Made by a program: the position numbers and the translations under genes
The notes under the pieces: model-generated
What the model was told of the DNA's origin: nothing
Databases searched by the model: none
Seen by the model: the letters and a program-made list of their open reading frames with translations, nothing else
Shown: positions 1 through 11,170 of the stretch, in pieces
Layout of the letters: each line of letters begins with the position of its first letter
Position numbering within the stretch: the stretch's first letter is position 1
DNA from: Amoebophrya sp. A120
Taxonomy: Eukaryota; Sar; Dinophyceae; Syndiniales; Amoebophryaceae
Reading direction: 5' to 3'
NCBI GenBank assembly: GCA_905178155.1
Contig: CAJINV010000012.1
Location: forward strand, 2,763,765-2,827,764
Length of the DNA stretch: 64,000 nucleotides

Positions 1-1414
1 AATGGTGTTGGCATAATTGGTACTACCAGTTGTGTTAGCCTCGTCAAGAAAGACCGATGAAAACGCCGAGTCAAAGTCGAACTTGTCCGGATCCTTGCCG
101 AAGCTGACGGGCAGGGATTTCGAGGCGCGCAGGGGTGGTTCGAAGTAGTGCGGGTCTTGCTGCTGCGGGGACAAAATGTTTTTGCTAGTTGATGTAGTTG
201 TACCAGAAGTTCTTGTTGCACCGATATTATTGTTCATAAGTCCGCTCGGCTTACTTGGCAGCGAATTGGACGCCGCGGAGCCCCCGCCTTGCAGGTTCTT
301 ATTTCTGGCGCCGCCTGCCATGGGAGACGTTTCATCATCCGCAGCGGGGGACGCTTGTGCATTTACGCCGCCTATCCTGTCGTGGTTCTGGCCTTGCGGT
401 GGATCTACTTCGCTGGGAGCTCCGCCGGCTGCATTTCTATCTCCGGCGTTTTTCCCAGGGGGTGCCGAGAGCGTGTGGGCCATTACTACTTGTCCTGTCT
501 CTTGTTCTGTAGTACCTGTGGCGCTTGTCGCGGTCTTTGCTCCTGCAGCTCCATCTGCGCTACTAGCAGTGACTGCGCCTCCCAAAGACGGTGCTGCCAC
601 GGGAACAACGGAAGAAGAGCTGGACGCAGGCGCAGTGCCGACTTGGAGAACAGTTGTGATGTCATTTGCTTGTTGACTTCCTAAAGAGGATGGCTCTGGT
701 TGTACTCCCGGAAGAGGTGCAGCTTCAGTGCCCGCATTATCATCCCCCAAAGCGGTATCCACAGCATCAAACTTCGCACCAACTCCTTCCTGCATTGTAC
801 CGTCAGTGCTGTTGCCAACAGTCGACGTAACTCCGCCTTCGTTGCTGGCTATTTGATTCTGCCCCTGTGGCTGATGCTGTAGTGCCAGCAACTCCGAGGA
901 CGTCAAATCTTCATCGTAAATATCGTCCCCGATCGACGCCTCCTCCGCCGCAGCGGCAAGAACCACCTTCATCGCAGCCGTTTGCGCTGTCGCTGCTGCT
1001 GATGTAGTTGGGCCACTCGTAGTACTCGCCGCCGCCGCGGACGATGTTGGCTTGATATTACTAGTTCCCGCTTGGGCCCCGAGCGGGTTCATCTTCGTCG
1101 CAGCAGCAGTACCAGCTCCTCCCACGACTTCGTCGGAGGTCAATTGTAGTAGTTCCGTGGAAGATTCGTGGCTCATCGCACCGGGGGCTCCTCCGAAGGA
1201 AGAAGTAAATCCAGGATTTAGTATCTCCAGCTCCGTATCGGAAACGTAATCTACCTCGTCCGCCTCGGGAGTGTCATCCCGCTGGTAGACCTTCGCTACC
1301 CATTCCGGCAACGAGATTTTTTGCAAGAGCTTTTCCATGGTATCCGAACTGAAGTCGTCAAACAGCGTCTGCATCTCCTGGTAGACCAGGTCCCGCCCGC
1401 TGATGTGCTGTTTC
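1..1414 (-). CDS. low-complexity linker exon of the left-edge gene
   Basis: The minus strand is open for the full 1.4 kb from the introner at 1415 to the window edge. The first part is structured and acidic (SGRDLVYQEMQTLFDDF, LPEWVAKVYQRDD). It then becomes Ala/Ser/Thr/Gly/Gln-rich, and ends with a more ordered FGKDPDKFDFDSAFSS. In-frame continuity across the introner (EET-K-QHISG) ties it to the upstream exons. No catalytic motif is present. It could be a spacer before a kinase domain located further left, or the C-terminal part of a different protein. Confidence 0.6.
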
Positions 1415-4074
1415 TATGACAGTGCATAACCCCCCCTCCCCCTCATTTGTGTTGCATGAACAGCAACACAAGCGCTGGCAAAGATGCAGCTTTTGCATGC
1501 CAAATTCCTAGGGGATTGTAGTGCTGTTGCGGATTCCGGAACCTGTCTTGCAAACAGTACTAACAGGCAAAGGGTGGATTTGAAATTTTGCATGACAAAT
1601 GAGGGGGAGGGGGAGTTGTGCACTTTCATAGTTTCGTCTCCTCGTCGTCAAGCTCTTCATCTAAGTCGCCAAACTCGCAAATGAGCAGAAAAGGAGCGCG
1701 GGTTTTCGTGGAAAAAACTCGGCAATCGTGGGCATGGACCTATTTTGATACTGATTTTTTCTCCGTCATGTTGGTGGCTGTGGCTCCTTCGCTCTTCAGA
1801 TTAAGAACATCAACAGAGCGGCCCTACCTTTTTTTATTCGAAGAACCTCTCAAGGAGAAGAACAAGTAGGACCTTAGGCTTAGCCATACCACGAATACGA
1901 TGGTGGATAGAAGTACTTAAATGCATTATCTTACCTTCAACAGCTGCAACCTAGTGTCCCAGCCGTGCAAAGGAACGTGCAGTCCGATCATTTGAAACTC
2001 CGATAGCGCCGTCGCGGCGAAGTATGAAAGTGCACAACTCCCGCCCCTCACCCTCATTTGTATTGCATAAGCGGCAATACAGGCATCAGCAAGAGTGCCG
2101 GTTTTGCATGACAAATTTCTAATGGATTGTAGTGCTATTTGGGCTACCAGAACTTGTCATGCAAACAGTGCCAACACACAGAGGTTGGATTCGGTATTTT
2201 GCATGACAAATGAGGGGGACGAGGGGGAGTTGTGCACTGTCATACGAAGCACCTGCGCTCCAGAAGCCACACGTTCAGGAGATTTAGCGGCTTTTGGATC
2301 GCCAAGTCGCGGTCTTCGCACCGGGTATAACGGGAACACAGGGAAGGGATGGAAATTCCAATTTGGCGCTTTTGTCAACTACAACATACGCAAAAACTAA
2401 AACACATTCATAATGCCTGCAATGAGCATGCTGTTCCTCTTCCTGTTGCTGGCGGGCATGACAAATCAGCAAAAAGAAAAATCCATCACCAGTCATTTTC
2501 TCCACGATACCGAATCACGTAGTCAGATAGGGAGAGCAGGAAAGTCGAAAAAGCCAATTGCGTGTTCCAGTAGTTTACCTTTTTTTGTTGGTAGACATGT
2601 AGTGACGAGCGGTTTCCTAGTATGCTTGTTGTATTAACTTTTGATCGTCAAAAATCACAGTTTCATTTTCCATGGTTTTTACCCACACTAATATGAAGAA
2701 GTGGGGTGCTGCTATCCTCAGACAAGACCCTTGATCAAATTTTCAAGTACCGTGAGAATCTTGGGTTGCTCTTCAATCCTGGGTATGCTATCCGACAGTT
2801 GGTCGCCAGCGTACACATTTGGCGCCGCTTCGTCCAGCTCTAAAAACCCGCCTCGCGCGTCGCGCTTCAAGGAACGGAGGTAGGTGAGGATAGAAGTACC
2901 AGCAGCAGGAGCTCCTGGTGCTGCGTTAAGGTTGTCAGAAAGGGTTTCGGAGGAAGTCTTTCGAATCGAGGTGGCGCTGGAGGAGGGTGGTATCGGTTGG
3001 AAAAACTTATAGCTGATGCGCCGTTGCCACCTTCCATGCGCATTCGTGATGTTGCATACGTACCTAAAGGCATACTTACAGTATGAGCACTATGATCTAC
3101 CCCCGTCGTCCGGTCCCTCATCTAGATCTAGTACAAGTAGTACTTCTAGGTACTTACAAACATCAACATGCTGATCATGATACAAAATCGACTTGCGCCC
3201 GGACACAGCAATGGGAATGGCAGGCACTGGCACAACAACAATTTTGCGTGAAATAGCAGTCGGTCCCTTCTTGAACGTGTCCAAGTGAGCATTCACGACG
3301 GCGCGCTCCACCTAGTAGTAGAGTTTGTCTTATTTGTCGTGCTAATTCTACATTCCATTTGGGTTTGTCATGCTAATTCTACATTCCACATTCATGCTAA
3401 TCCTACAAACCTGATCGATAAGGGTGTCTCCGGCGATTTTCAGAGCTTTGGTCTGTTCCCGCTCCTCGAAGACCGAGATGTATGCAATACAAAAGTATCG
3501 CACTAGCGGCAATCGCAACACCAATTTACCTGTGTAGCGAGGACTTTGTCATGCTAGACACGGTAATAGAAAGTATTTTTGTCATGCTAATGTACGAGCG
3601 CAATACTTTTGCAGAGGATAAGATGGCCAGCCAGTGGATTTTCAACGCGAAATGCACGGACGATTTCGCTTTCCACACGAGAAACTTGGAGAGCGACTGC
3701 GCAGATTTGGTGGTCTCCTTCGCGGACAGCCTCGTGATGCAGATCTGCACGAGTTGACAGAGGTAGAAATCCACCTCGACGTCGGATTTCTCGTACAGTT
3801 GGTTGACCAAGTAGTCCTGGATCCCCGGCCGCTCGTCGTGGTACAGGTAGTGCATCAGGTAGAAGATTTCGCTTTTGAAGTAGTCTGACTGGAAGAACCG
3901 CAGCAGCGAGTCGATGTTTTTGGAGCCAGGCCGGTTTTGGCTGGTCGTGCTGCTCAGCGCCTCCGACTCGTTGTAAAAGGTCATCATCTTGTTTGCAGCG
4001 GAGAAAGAACTGCTCCCGGCCGCCGCCGCCGCCGAGGAGGACATGGGGGCCGTGCTTCCGGAGGATACCATCAT
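1..4074 (-). CDS. phosphatidylinositol 4-kinase-like protein, 5' part (truncated by window edge)
   Basis: Start ATG at 4074 opens a Ser/Ala-rich leader. It is followed by a PIK helical (accessory) domain in 3621-3950: IDSLLRFF, FYLMHYLYHDERPGIQDYL, VDFYLCQLVQICI, AKSSVHFALKIHW, the pattern seen in PI4K-beta type enzymes. Exons I place: 4074-3621, 3480-3411, 3311-3158, one or more between about 3060 and 2729 (ILTYLRSLKRDARGGFLE), 2313-2245, 2023-1935, 1673-1631, 1414-1. Introns are introners (3481-3620, 2024-2244, 1415-1630) and GT-AG introns (3312-3410; 1674-1934, donor GTAAGA; 2314-2728, weaker). From 1414 to base 1 the frame stays open through a long Ala/Ser/Thr/Gln-rich stretch. The catalytic domain would lie beyond the left edge and is not seen. 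The link between 2729 and 2313 is inferred from frame only; if it is wrong, 1-2313 is a separate downstream gene. Family call is good, gene model moderate. Confidence 0.62.
1415..1630. mobile_element. introner-like element, family F
   Basis: TIR TATGACAGTGCATAAC, subterminal run of CCCTCCCCCTCATTTG. Exact 5-bp flanking repeat GTTTC. Interrupts the left-edge gene; removal gives EET-K-QHISG. Confidence 0.9.
2024..2244. mobile_element. introner-like element, family F
   Basis: Same TIR and C-rich subterminal as the copy at 1415. Exact 5-bp repeat CGAAG. Removal gives ERRCFAATALSEF in the left-edge gene. Confidence 0.9.
3481..3620. mobile_element. introner-like element, family B
   Basis: 140 bp, TIR core CAAAAGTATCG; exact 5-bp repeat AGATG. 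Lies in the PI4K-like gene after the helical domain. Confidence 0.9.
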
Positions 4075-4579
4075 CGAGAAGCAGGAAACCAGCGGCCCTG
4101 CGCGAGTTCTGCCGCAGCTGAGAACCCCCGCAAAGCACTCGGAGAGACAATCGCAAATTTTGGCGTCGCCGGGGCTTTCATGGATACGGGGGGCGAAACA
4201 GAGAATAAAGTGCGGGGAAGGTCATTTGGTTTATTAAAGCGATTCTACTTCTTCTCTGTGTTTCCTTCAGAACCCAACTCAACTCAGTTTCGCAGGTAAA
4301 ACTGCGGTCGGACTCGCAGCACGCGGGCCGGAAGATCACAGTATAGTCATGACTTGCGTACTACACTTTAACTTTATTTATTCATTCTGATGTGGTATGT
4401 CCTAGAGTTGGCGTTGTCGCTGCAATCTTTACTACAAGCATCTGAGCCCCTTCTTTCCAGATAAGGAGCAGCGAGCAGTATTTTTCTTGTGGCTGTGCGC
4501 AAGCAAGTGGACTTATTAGATCATTGACTTGCAAGCGCACAAAGTGAAGTGGCGCCGCCTTATTTCTTTTTCTTTGCCC

Positions 4580-5900
4580 GTACTCAATTGGGACGGGGAA
4601 CAACGCACAACCATCAAAATCGGGCGACCCGCAGTCCGTCGCAGCGGCAGCCGCAGGGAGAAGCATTAAGGTGCAGCGAGCTCCAGTTTGCGAAGGCCCA
4701 TGCCCGCCAAACTACTGACAGAGAGAAAAAACGGCGCCGCCGCCGCATGCTCTGCTCGGTCCACACATCGCTCCGCCCCGCCGACCAGCGGGGGCAGAAG
4801 TCCAATCAATCTGGGGCCGCAACGCACGGGCCGAGCATATTTATGCGGGTCGGCACTCCATCCGAGAAAAGGGCTGCGCGCACGCCTCTAAGGAAGTAAC
4901 ACGGCACTCGCGCGCCCTGTTCAGCGTGCCCGGAAATATAGATGACACAGACATAGACCGACGGACGCGCGCGAACCAAGGCGCGGGAGCAATGCGGGCC
5001 CACCACAAGCCCGGCCAACCAGGCCCGCGCACACCGGCTGGCCGGGGGGGGCCCAACCTGCCAAGCAAGCAAACCATCGGGCGGCCGGCAAGAATCAATG
5101 AAAACACAAGGGGGCGGCGCCCTCTGCCTGCCGGCCCACGAGGGGCGCGCCCGCTTTGCGCGGGAAAATGACGCGCCGCCGCCGGCTGCGTGCGCCCACA
5201 GACAACACTCCCGCCCGCGCACACAAACAAAGGCGGCCGACGCCAGACGGGGGGGGGGGAACCAAGGGCCCGGGGCATTCCAAGCCTTCTGCGTTGCCTT
5301 TGCAAGCCCCGCATTGAGTTTGCGGGGGGGGCCGCGGCGCGGCGGAGCTTGCCGCTGCTTTGTACAGCGTCGAGGGCCCGCGAAGGCCACTCTCGCACCG
5401 CTCGCCGGCCCGGCGGGCAGCCCCGGCCGGCGCGGGGCCCGCCGCCGGGGCGCGCCGATAGAAACAAAGCGGGCGGGCAAAGGGAACGAAGGAAAGCGGG
5501 GGGGCGCCGCCCCCTGCCTTCGTTCACCCTCCGGCGCGGTTGCGATGGATGGAAGCCGCTGGCGTCGGCCGGTCCCCCGTCACCTGCGTGCCTTGGCGAG
5601 TGGTGGCCCGGGCCCCCCGTTTCCTTCCTAAGGCCCGCCGGCGCGAAGGCCCCCGGCGGATACGCAAGACGGGCCCGCCGGGCGGGCCCCACCTCCTCGA
5701 CCCCCCCAAAGCGCCCCAAGGGGCGCCCATCCGCAGGGGGCCGCAACGTTCCAACTGCAGCCCCGCCCCCGGCGGCGAACGCTCACCCCGACAAATATCA
5801 GGCGCGGCAATTCTACCAAAGAGCGCCCCGCACTTGTGCGCCGTATCTGTGTGGCCGCCCCGCGTCTCCAGTTGCTCAGCGTTAGTGGTCAACCAGCTTC
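4580..5900. other. GC-rich intergenic island 1
   Basis: Spacer between the epsilon-tubulin 3' end and the PI4K-like 5' end. Very high GC with G and C homopolymers. Long frames are open in several phases on both strands, as expected for GC-rich non-coding DNA; none has domain features. No gene called. Confidence 0.6.
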
Positions 5901-6139
5901 CTCATACACACAAACAGCAGCCGAAACAGCCTCGCCAGATTTGGAACACAAGTGGAACAGCGCTCCGGTCGCAAGATGAAACGACGCACTTTGTTACCTT
6001 GGCAAAGGTTTTTTTTTTGCGCAGAGCACGCTTGGAACTGGAACAGGAAACTGTTCGTAAAATTCATTTCTATTTTCGTCATGATCATTTTATTTCTGTC
6101 TCACAAGGACATAAAGCTTGTGCAACTACCAAACATGGA

Positions 6140-9123
6140 TCAGACAGCAGGTTTTGGTAGCCACTGCAATGCGCGACTCATTGTGTATCTCGACGGTTGA
6201 AACAATACCGAAGGCCACACTTTGCAGCGAAAATCTAGATTTTCATAGTCACAATTATCACCTCCTTGCTCAACCTCCATCCGGCCATCGCTCCTCGTCC
6301 CCTGCATTTCCTCCTCCGTTGTAGTGCCACTTCTATCGTACAGTTTCATTTTCCGCTGCATTCTAAAATCCTTCGTACCACGGCCTCCCCCAGCTGCACC
6401 TCCGCCCCGGCCAGCTCTCCTACCCCTACGCCCCCCGCCGAAGCAGCTCAGTGGCGGGCTCGCGTTTTTGTCCACGTGGAGGTAGTCCCCCATGACGGAG
6501 CGGACGTTCTCCAGCGCGGCGTCAAATTCCAGCAAGGGGTCCTCCGAATCCATGAAATCCGTGTAGTGGTGCACGTGGGCGCGCCGCTTGTACAGGCGCT
6601 CAAACTTCCGCACAATCGACTGCAGCAGCCCGGGGACGATGCCGCAGTTGTTGGCCAGTCCGAGGCAACTGTGCTTGTACGCCGAGGCGGTGGTGGTGAA
6701 CGCCGCCGCCCCCCCGGACGCCGCCGCGCTACTCGCATTGTAGTGCGTCGAGTTCGTGGTCGGCACGTTGCTGCAGAGTCCGATCTTGATCGCGTCTTCG
6801 TTAAAAGGGAGGAACTTCAGCTTTTGCTTCACTCTCGTCACGTTCCTGGTCACGTCCTGAATGCCGCAGTCCGAGCTGCGGACGAGAAACGCCTGTGCAA
6901 GCGTGACGTGGCTCTTCGGGTTCACGTACTGAAAAGCACCAGGGTCCACGACCCCTCCACTCGCGAAAGAACAACCTCCGACTACATGATCCGCTGATGG
7001 TACGAACCCTAGACTGCTGTTGTGGTGCTCCACCACCGTGTTTTGGCTGTTGTAATTCCAGCAGAGGCATCAAATGTAAAAATGTGTGGGTCTGGAAGAA
7101 TGCAAGTTTGTCATGCTTGTCTGGCACGACTCGAGAATCTGTGGCGCATAGGCACGAAAAGGCCCTCTTACCTGTCATGCAAAAACGCAGTTTGCCATGC
7201 GGAATACGTAAGACATGGGAGCCAAAAGATTTGTCATGCATAGCTGCGTATTGCAGTGCGTCTCCCATTCGCTTTTAGCATTACAAGTTTCCAGACCCAG
7301 ACATTTTTGCAATCCATAAGAGGGAATGGTCCGCCGTCAGCGCCACGTCCGCGAACATTTGGTCGACGGCATCGAATCCAAATGTGTCTGGGTCTGGAAG
7401 AGTTGAACTTGTATTGCTGTCTGCGGACTCTAAAAATATCTGTGTTGCACGAGCAGCAAGAGGAGTGAGCTCTTGGCACGCGGAGAGGGCATTTCTCATT
7501 GCGTAATTAGCATCAAGATCAAGAAGCTCTCAAAAAATATGTGATGGTAGCACCAGCATCACAGATCTCACGGTTCATGCAAAATGTGCATGACAAGCCC
7601 CCACGCTTTCATACCCAGACATATTTGCAGTTGATAGAAGGAGCGAGGCAGCAACTTCCGGTCCTTGGAGACTGTCAGAGGGGATAAAGAGGAATTCAAA
7701 AAGTGCATTTTCGGGTAGGGGACGAGGTTCGTCGTGATTTCGTTCAAATCCAGGTTTAACGATCCGCTGTACCGCATCGAGGCCGTCAAGTGGTTCAGCA
7801 TCTGCGCAACCAAGAGGTTCATGTCCCCGAAGGGGGGGCCAGAGGGCTTCGTAGTTTGAGGAGCAACAGATCCAGTTCCTTGATGTGGTCCTCGACCAAG
7901 AACTGTCTGGTCGAAGTCACTGACCGGCGTTCTTGTACTTAGCACAGAAGATGAACCTGGTGCGGTTCTAGCGGTAAGAACCGCGTTGGAACAAAACGCT
8001 GAGTTGCCAGAGGCGGAAAGCAAAGTCGCCGCGGTGTTCGAAGATGCGGCGGAAGATTGTTCAACAGATGTTGATGATGATCCAGCTCCAGTCTTGCTCT
8101 TACACGCGGAGTTGATTCGGTCGACGAGATGGATCAAACTGTCGTTATTCACGGGTAACACGCAGTGCGCGTTGTCGATCATTTTGTTCAGTGCCAGCAG
8201 ATATCAACTGTAAAAATGTCTGGGTCTCGAAGAATTCATGTTTGTCATGCCTGTCTGGCATGACTCTTAAATCTGTCACGCACGTTACCCAAGAGCTCCG
8301 CTTTTCTGTGATGCAGAAGCGCAGTTTGTCATGCAGAATAGGCAACACCTAAGAGCTCATGAACTTGTCATGCTGAGCCAGCATCTGTAGCCTCATCATG
8401 AGACGCCACCCAGCATCACAAGTTTTCAGACCCAGACATTTTTACTTTTGATAGCAGACTGTTGTACGGACTCGTGATCACGTCATCCGTTTGCAGCGAG
8501 GGCGTAACGCAGGACACGAATCGGTAGTACTCGGGGTAGTTATCCGCCAGAATGTTCTCCAGGGTGTACGTCCCGACCCCGGATCCCGTGCCGCCACCGA
8601 CGGATTGGAGTAAGAGAAAGCACTGCAGGCTGTCGCACTTCTCCACCGCGTTCCGCACCGCCTTTTCGATCTTGTTGTGATACATTTGCTTCCCATAGTG
8701 ATAATACCCGTGGGCCCAGTTGTTTCCACTGCCGGAGACGTCGGTGACAATCTGCTTGCGGTCGAAAATGTCGCCGAGGGGGCCTTTCAGAAGCGAATTC
8801 ACCACACCGTCCTCCATGTCGACGAGGACCGCTCGCGCCTTCAGCGTTTTGATCTCAGTCGTGACTTTCGGGTCGATGTCCCGGTCGTTCCGTCGGTCGA
8901 TGTTGCGGAAGAAAGAGGACAGGGCGTCGTCAAAGTGGTACTGTGGGTGGGAGGGGTTACTTGGTCCGGCGGGGGTGTGCTTGTTGGTTAGCGAGCTTGA
9001 TGGCCCGTGTTGCTGCTGTTGAAATATGTGGTCCAGGTGTTCCTGCAGCGCCAGGTCCCAAAACCGGCACCCGATTTGGTTGCCGCATTGGCCAACCTGA
9101 ACGGTTATCACTTCGCGGGGCAT
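6140..9123 (-). CDS. TUBE1: epsilon-tubulin
   Basis: Tubulin-superfamily GTPase of basal bodies/centrioles. Exons 9123-8454, 8201-7637, 7369-7319, 7067-6140; the three introns are family A introners. Starts MPREVITVQVGQCGNQIG, then WDLALQEH as in epsilon-tubulins. The tubulin GTP-binding signature GGGTGSGVG is present, with KARAVLVDMEDGVVN and VTDVSGSGNNWAHG before it. Joining after removal of one 5-bp repeat gives RSFDQMFADVAL (epsilon family: RLDQMFSDAF) and ADHSLCWNYN, and the C-terminal part has KIGLCSNVP, LGLANN and FERLYKRRAHVHHY, all diagnostic of epsilon rather than alpha, beta or gamma. Extra Ser/Gln-rich loops (after residue 33 and around 8100-7850) and a Gly/Arg-rich C-terminal tail make it longer than usual. 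Its presence implies triplet basal bodies. Confident. Confidence 0.93.
7068..7318. mobile_element. introner-like element, family A
   Basis: TIR core AATGTGTGGGTCTGGAAG; exact repeat AGAGG. Removal restores ADHSLCWNYN in epsilon-tubulin. Internal sequence is in the opposite orientation to the copies at 13303 and 26364. Confidence 0.92.
7370..7636. mobile_element. introner-like element, family A (subfamily shared with 53614)
   Basis: TIR core GTGTCTGGGTCTGGAAG; flanking repeat GACGG/GAAGG (one mismatch). Removal restores RSFDQMFADVAL of epsilon-tubulin. Confidence 0.9.
8202..8453. mobile_element. introner-like element, family A
   Basis: TIR starts TATCAACTGTAAAAATGTC; exact repeat GCAGA. In epsilon-tubulin. 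Same orientation as the copy at 7068. Confidence 0.92.
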
Positions 9124-11170
9124 GGTGTCGGGGGTTGTTGGAAAATGGTTTTTGAAACTCGCTTTGATAAACAGCCTAATCTTTTAGAAGTACTTGATGA
9201 AGTGAGCGGATTGCTTACGAGGCAACCATTGCAAAGCCAAGTCACAAGCGAAAGCTTTCGATCGTAGAACAGCTTGCCTTCTTCAAAAGATTCTACGGAC
9301 GGAAAAAATCACAGGCATTAACCCTCAGTCGCCAGCTGAGCCAGCTTGGGAGAAGATTTTTCTGGGGCGGACAAAATTGCCGACGAACATAGTAAAGCGT
9401 CCCAACAAATAAGCACCAAGAAAGGAACTAACGCTGCACACTGCGGCGTGAGACCCTCTCCATTAGGGCGGCACTGCCCCCCGGCGGCAGCGCGCGGGAA
9501 CGGCACACCACCGGAGGCTGCCGATACGCCCAACAAACTGCGCAGGCAGGGGCGACAAAAAGGCGCACGCACCCGGTTCCTGGGCGGAGGGGGGGGGGCG
9601 GGGCGGGGCGGATCGGCGAAGGGCACCATAGTAGCCCTCCCTTGCGCGGGGCCGGCAGGCTGGCAAAACACGCGGCTGCCCCCTCCGCCGAAGGGGACAA
9701 GCGCCACACCCCAAAAGCCTAGCCCTTCCGCCCGCCGTGGCGCGGGCGCAGGCGGGGCAGCGGCAGAACGAAAGGGGGCGCGCGGACCAACCAAGCCACC
9801 ACGCGGCCAGACGGCCGCGCCCCCCCGCCCTGGCAAGCTGGCAAAACAAACCGACACGGCCGGGCCCCCATTGGTGCTGTTAGTTGATTCGTCGCTTCGC
9901 GGCCGGGCGCCTTCACCGACCCCCTCCGCCCCGCGGGCTCGCTCTTTCACGACGCGCAGTTCTTCCGCTGGCGCACCCAACCCCACCCAAAGCCACCCCG
10001 CCCGACGCGCGGGCGCGCCCCAAAAAGGGGCGGGCACGCGCAAGCAACCAAGGCACAGGCCTCAGGCCAAACCAAAACGCCCGCAGGGCGGCCGGGCGGC
10101 GCTGATACCTTCCGAGCGCCCCCCCCCCCGGGTTCACCAAGAACCCGCCCGCCCGCGGCCCACGGCACGCCCGCCCACCTTGGTGGCGAGCAGTTTTTCC
10201 CCGATCTTCATGGCCTCGCCGATCAGGCGGCACAACTACGTCAAGGATGCGGGCCACCGACACCGGGCGGGGCGGCGGCTCTATACTTTGCGCGCCAGAA
10301 TCGTGCACACCTTCGCGCCACGCACATTCTGCTTGCGAAGGCGGTCACCCAAGGAAGCCAAATCGGGGCGCGCCCGGCGTTTTATCACCCAAGCCGATAC
10401 CCGCTGCAACCTCCTTCCGTGCCCATCCAAACGCGGGCCGCCGGCAGGTGCGTGGGCGCGCGCCCAACGCCGCTGCGCCGCCTTGCCCGCGCTGCGTAGC
10501 TACTCGCGGAATCGGTGGCCCGCCGGGGCACAGGAGTACGGCGGGCGGCAAGCGGGGTGGCGGCGCCGCCTTTGCGGCGAAAAACTGGCCACCCGATCCC
10601 GGGCCGGCCGTTCCCGTACCACCTGGCGCCCTCAATCTGCGGCAAGATCGTTGCCCGAACGATGGCAGGGGCGACCTCGGAGCGACGTCCCCGCTCCTGC
10701 TGCAGGGTCCACAGCCCCAACGAAGCGGCCCCCGGGGGCCCGAGTTCGTGGAGCCCGAACCCCGCGCGATGTCAAGGCAGCCACTGCCGCCACTGCTATT
10801 TTCGTTATGGTCCGTCCACGATAATGTCGCGCAATTTTTGTACGATCGGCCACAACAGGTTCGTCACTGCGCGATCATTCGGATCCACTTGAATTTGTAC
10901 CACACAGGGAACATCACTTAGACTCAGTCAAATGATATTACGACGGAACTCCTCCGGAAGTGAAAACTTCGCGTCCACATGCCACTGCGGCCACATGCTT
11001 GCTCAAAGAGGTACAGGTAGGTTCGGGTGCAAAATCAAACCAAAGAGCACCAAGACGAAGACCAATTTCATTTCATTCACTTTCAATTCTTGGCACAGCC
11101 AAAGTGGCCGGCGATGTCAAAGAACTCATCAGCACGCTCGCAAGCGTCGCACCCACAGAATCAATTGTCT
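9124..11170. other. intergenic spacer with GC-rich island 2
   Basis: Between the TPR 3' end and the epsilon-tubulin start. About 9420-10800 is GC-rich with low-complexity Pro/Arg/Ala frames (492 codons on plus) that I reject as genes. A short minus-strand stretch near 10810-10920 (QVDPNDRAVTNLLWPIVQKL) looks less random and could be a small exon, but has no start or partner. Confidence 0.5.

Noticed and set aside
4841-5885. Long overlapping frames on both strands (up to 301 codons)
   Set aside because: Same GC-island effect: open in several phases at once, no motif, no start context.
9346-10824. 492-codon plus-strand open frame
   Set aside because: Lies in a GC-rich island where most frames are open; composition is Pro/Arg/Ala/Gly low complexity with no domain, and all neighbouring genes are on minus.
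10810-10925. Short minus-strand exon-like stretch (QVDPNDRAVTNLLWPIVQKL)
   Set aside because: Ends in a stop and has no identifiable upstream partner or family; not called as a gene.
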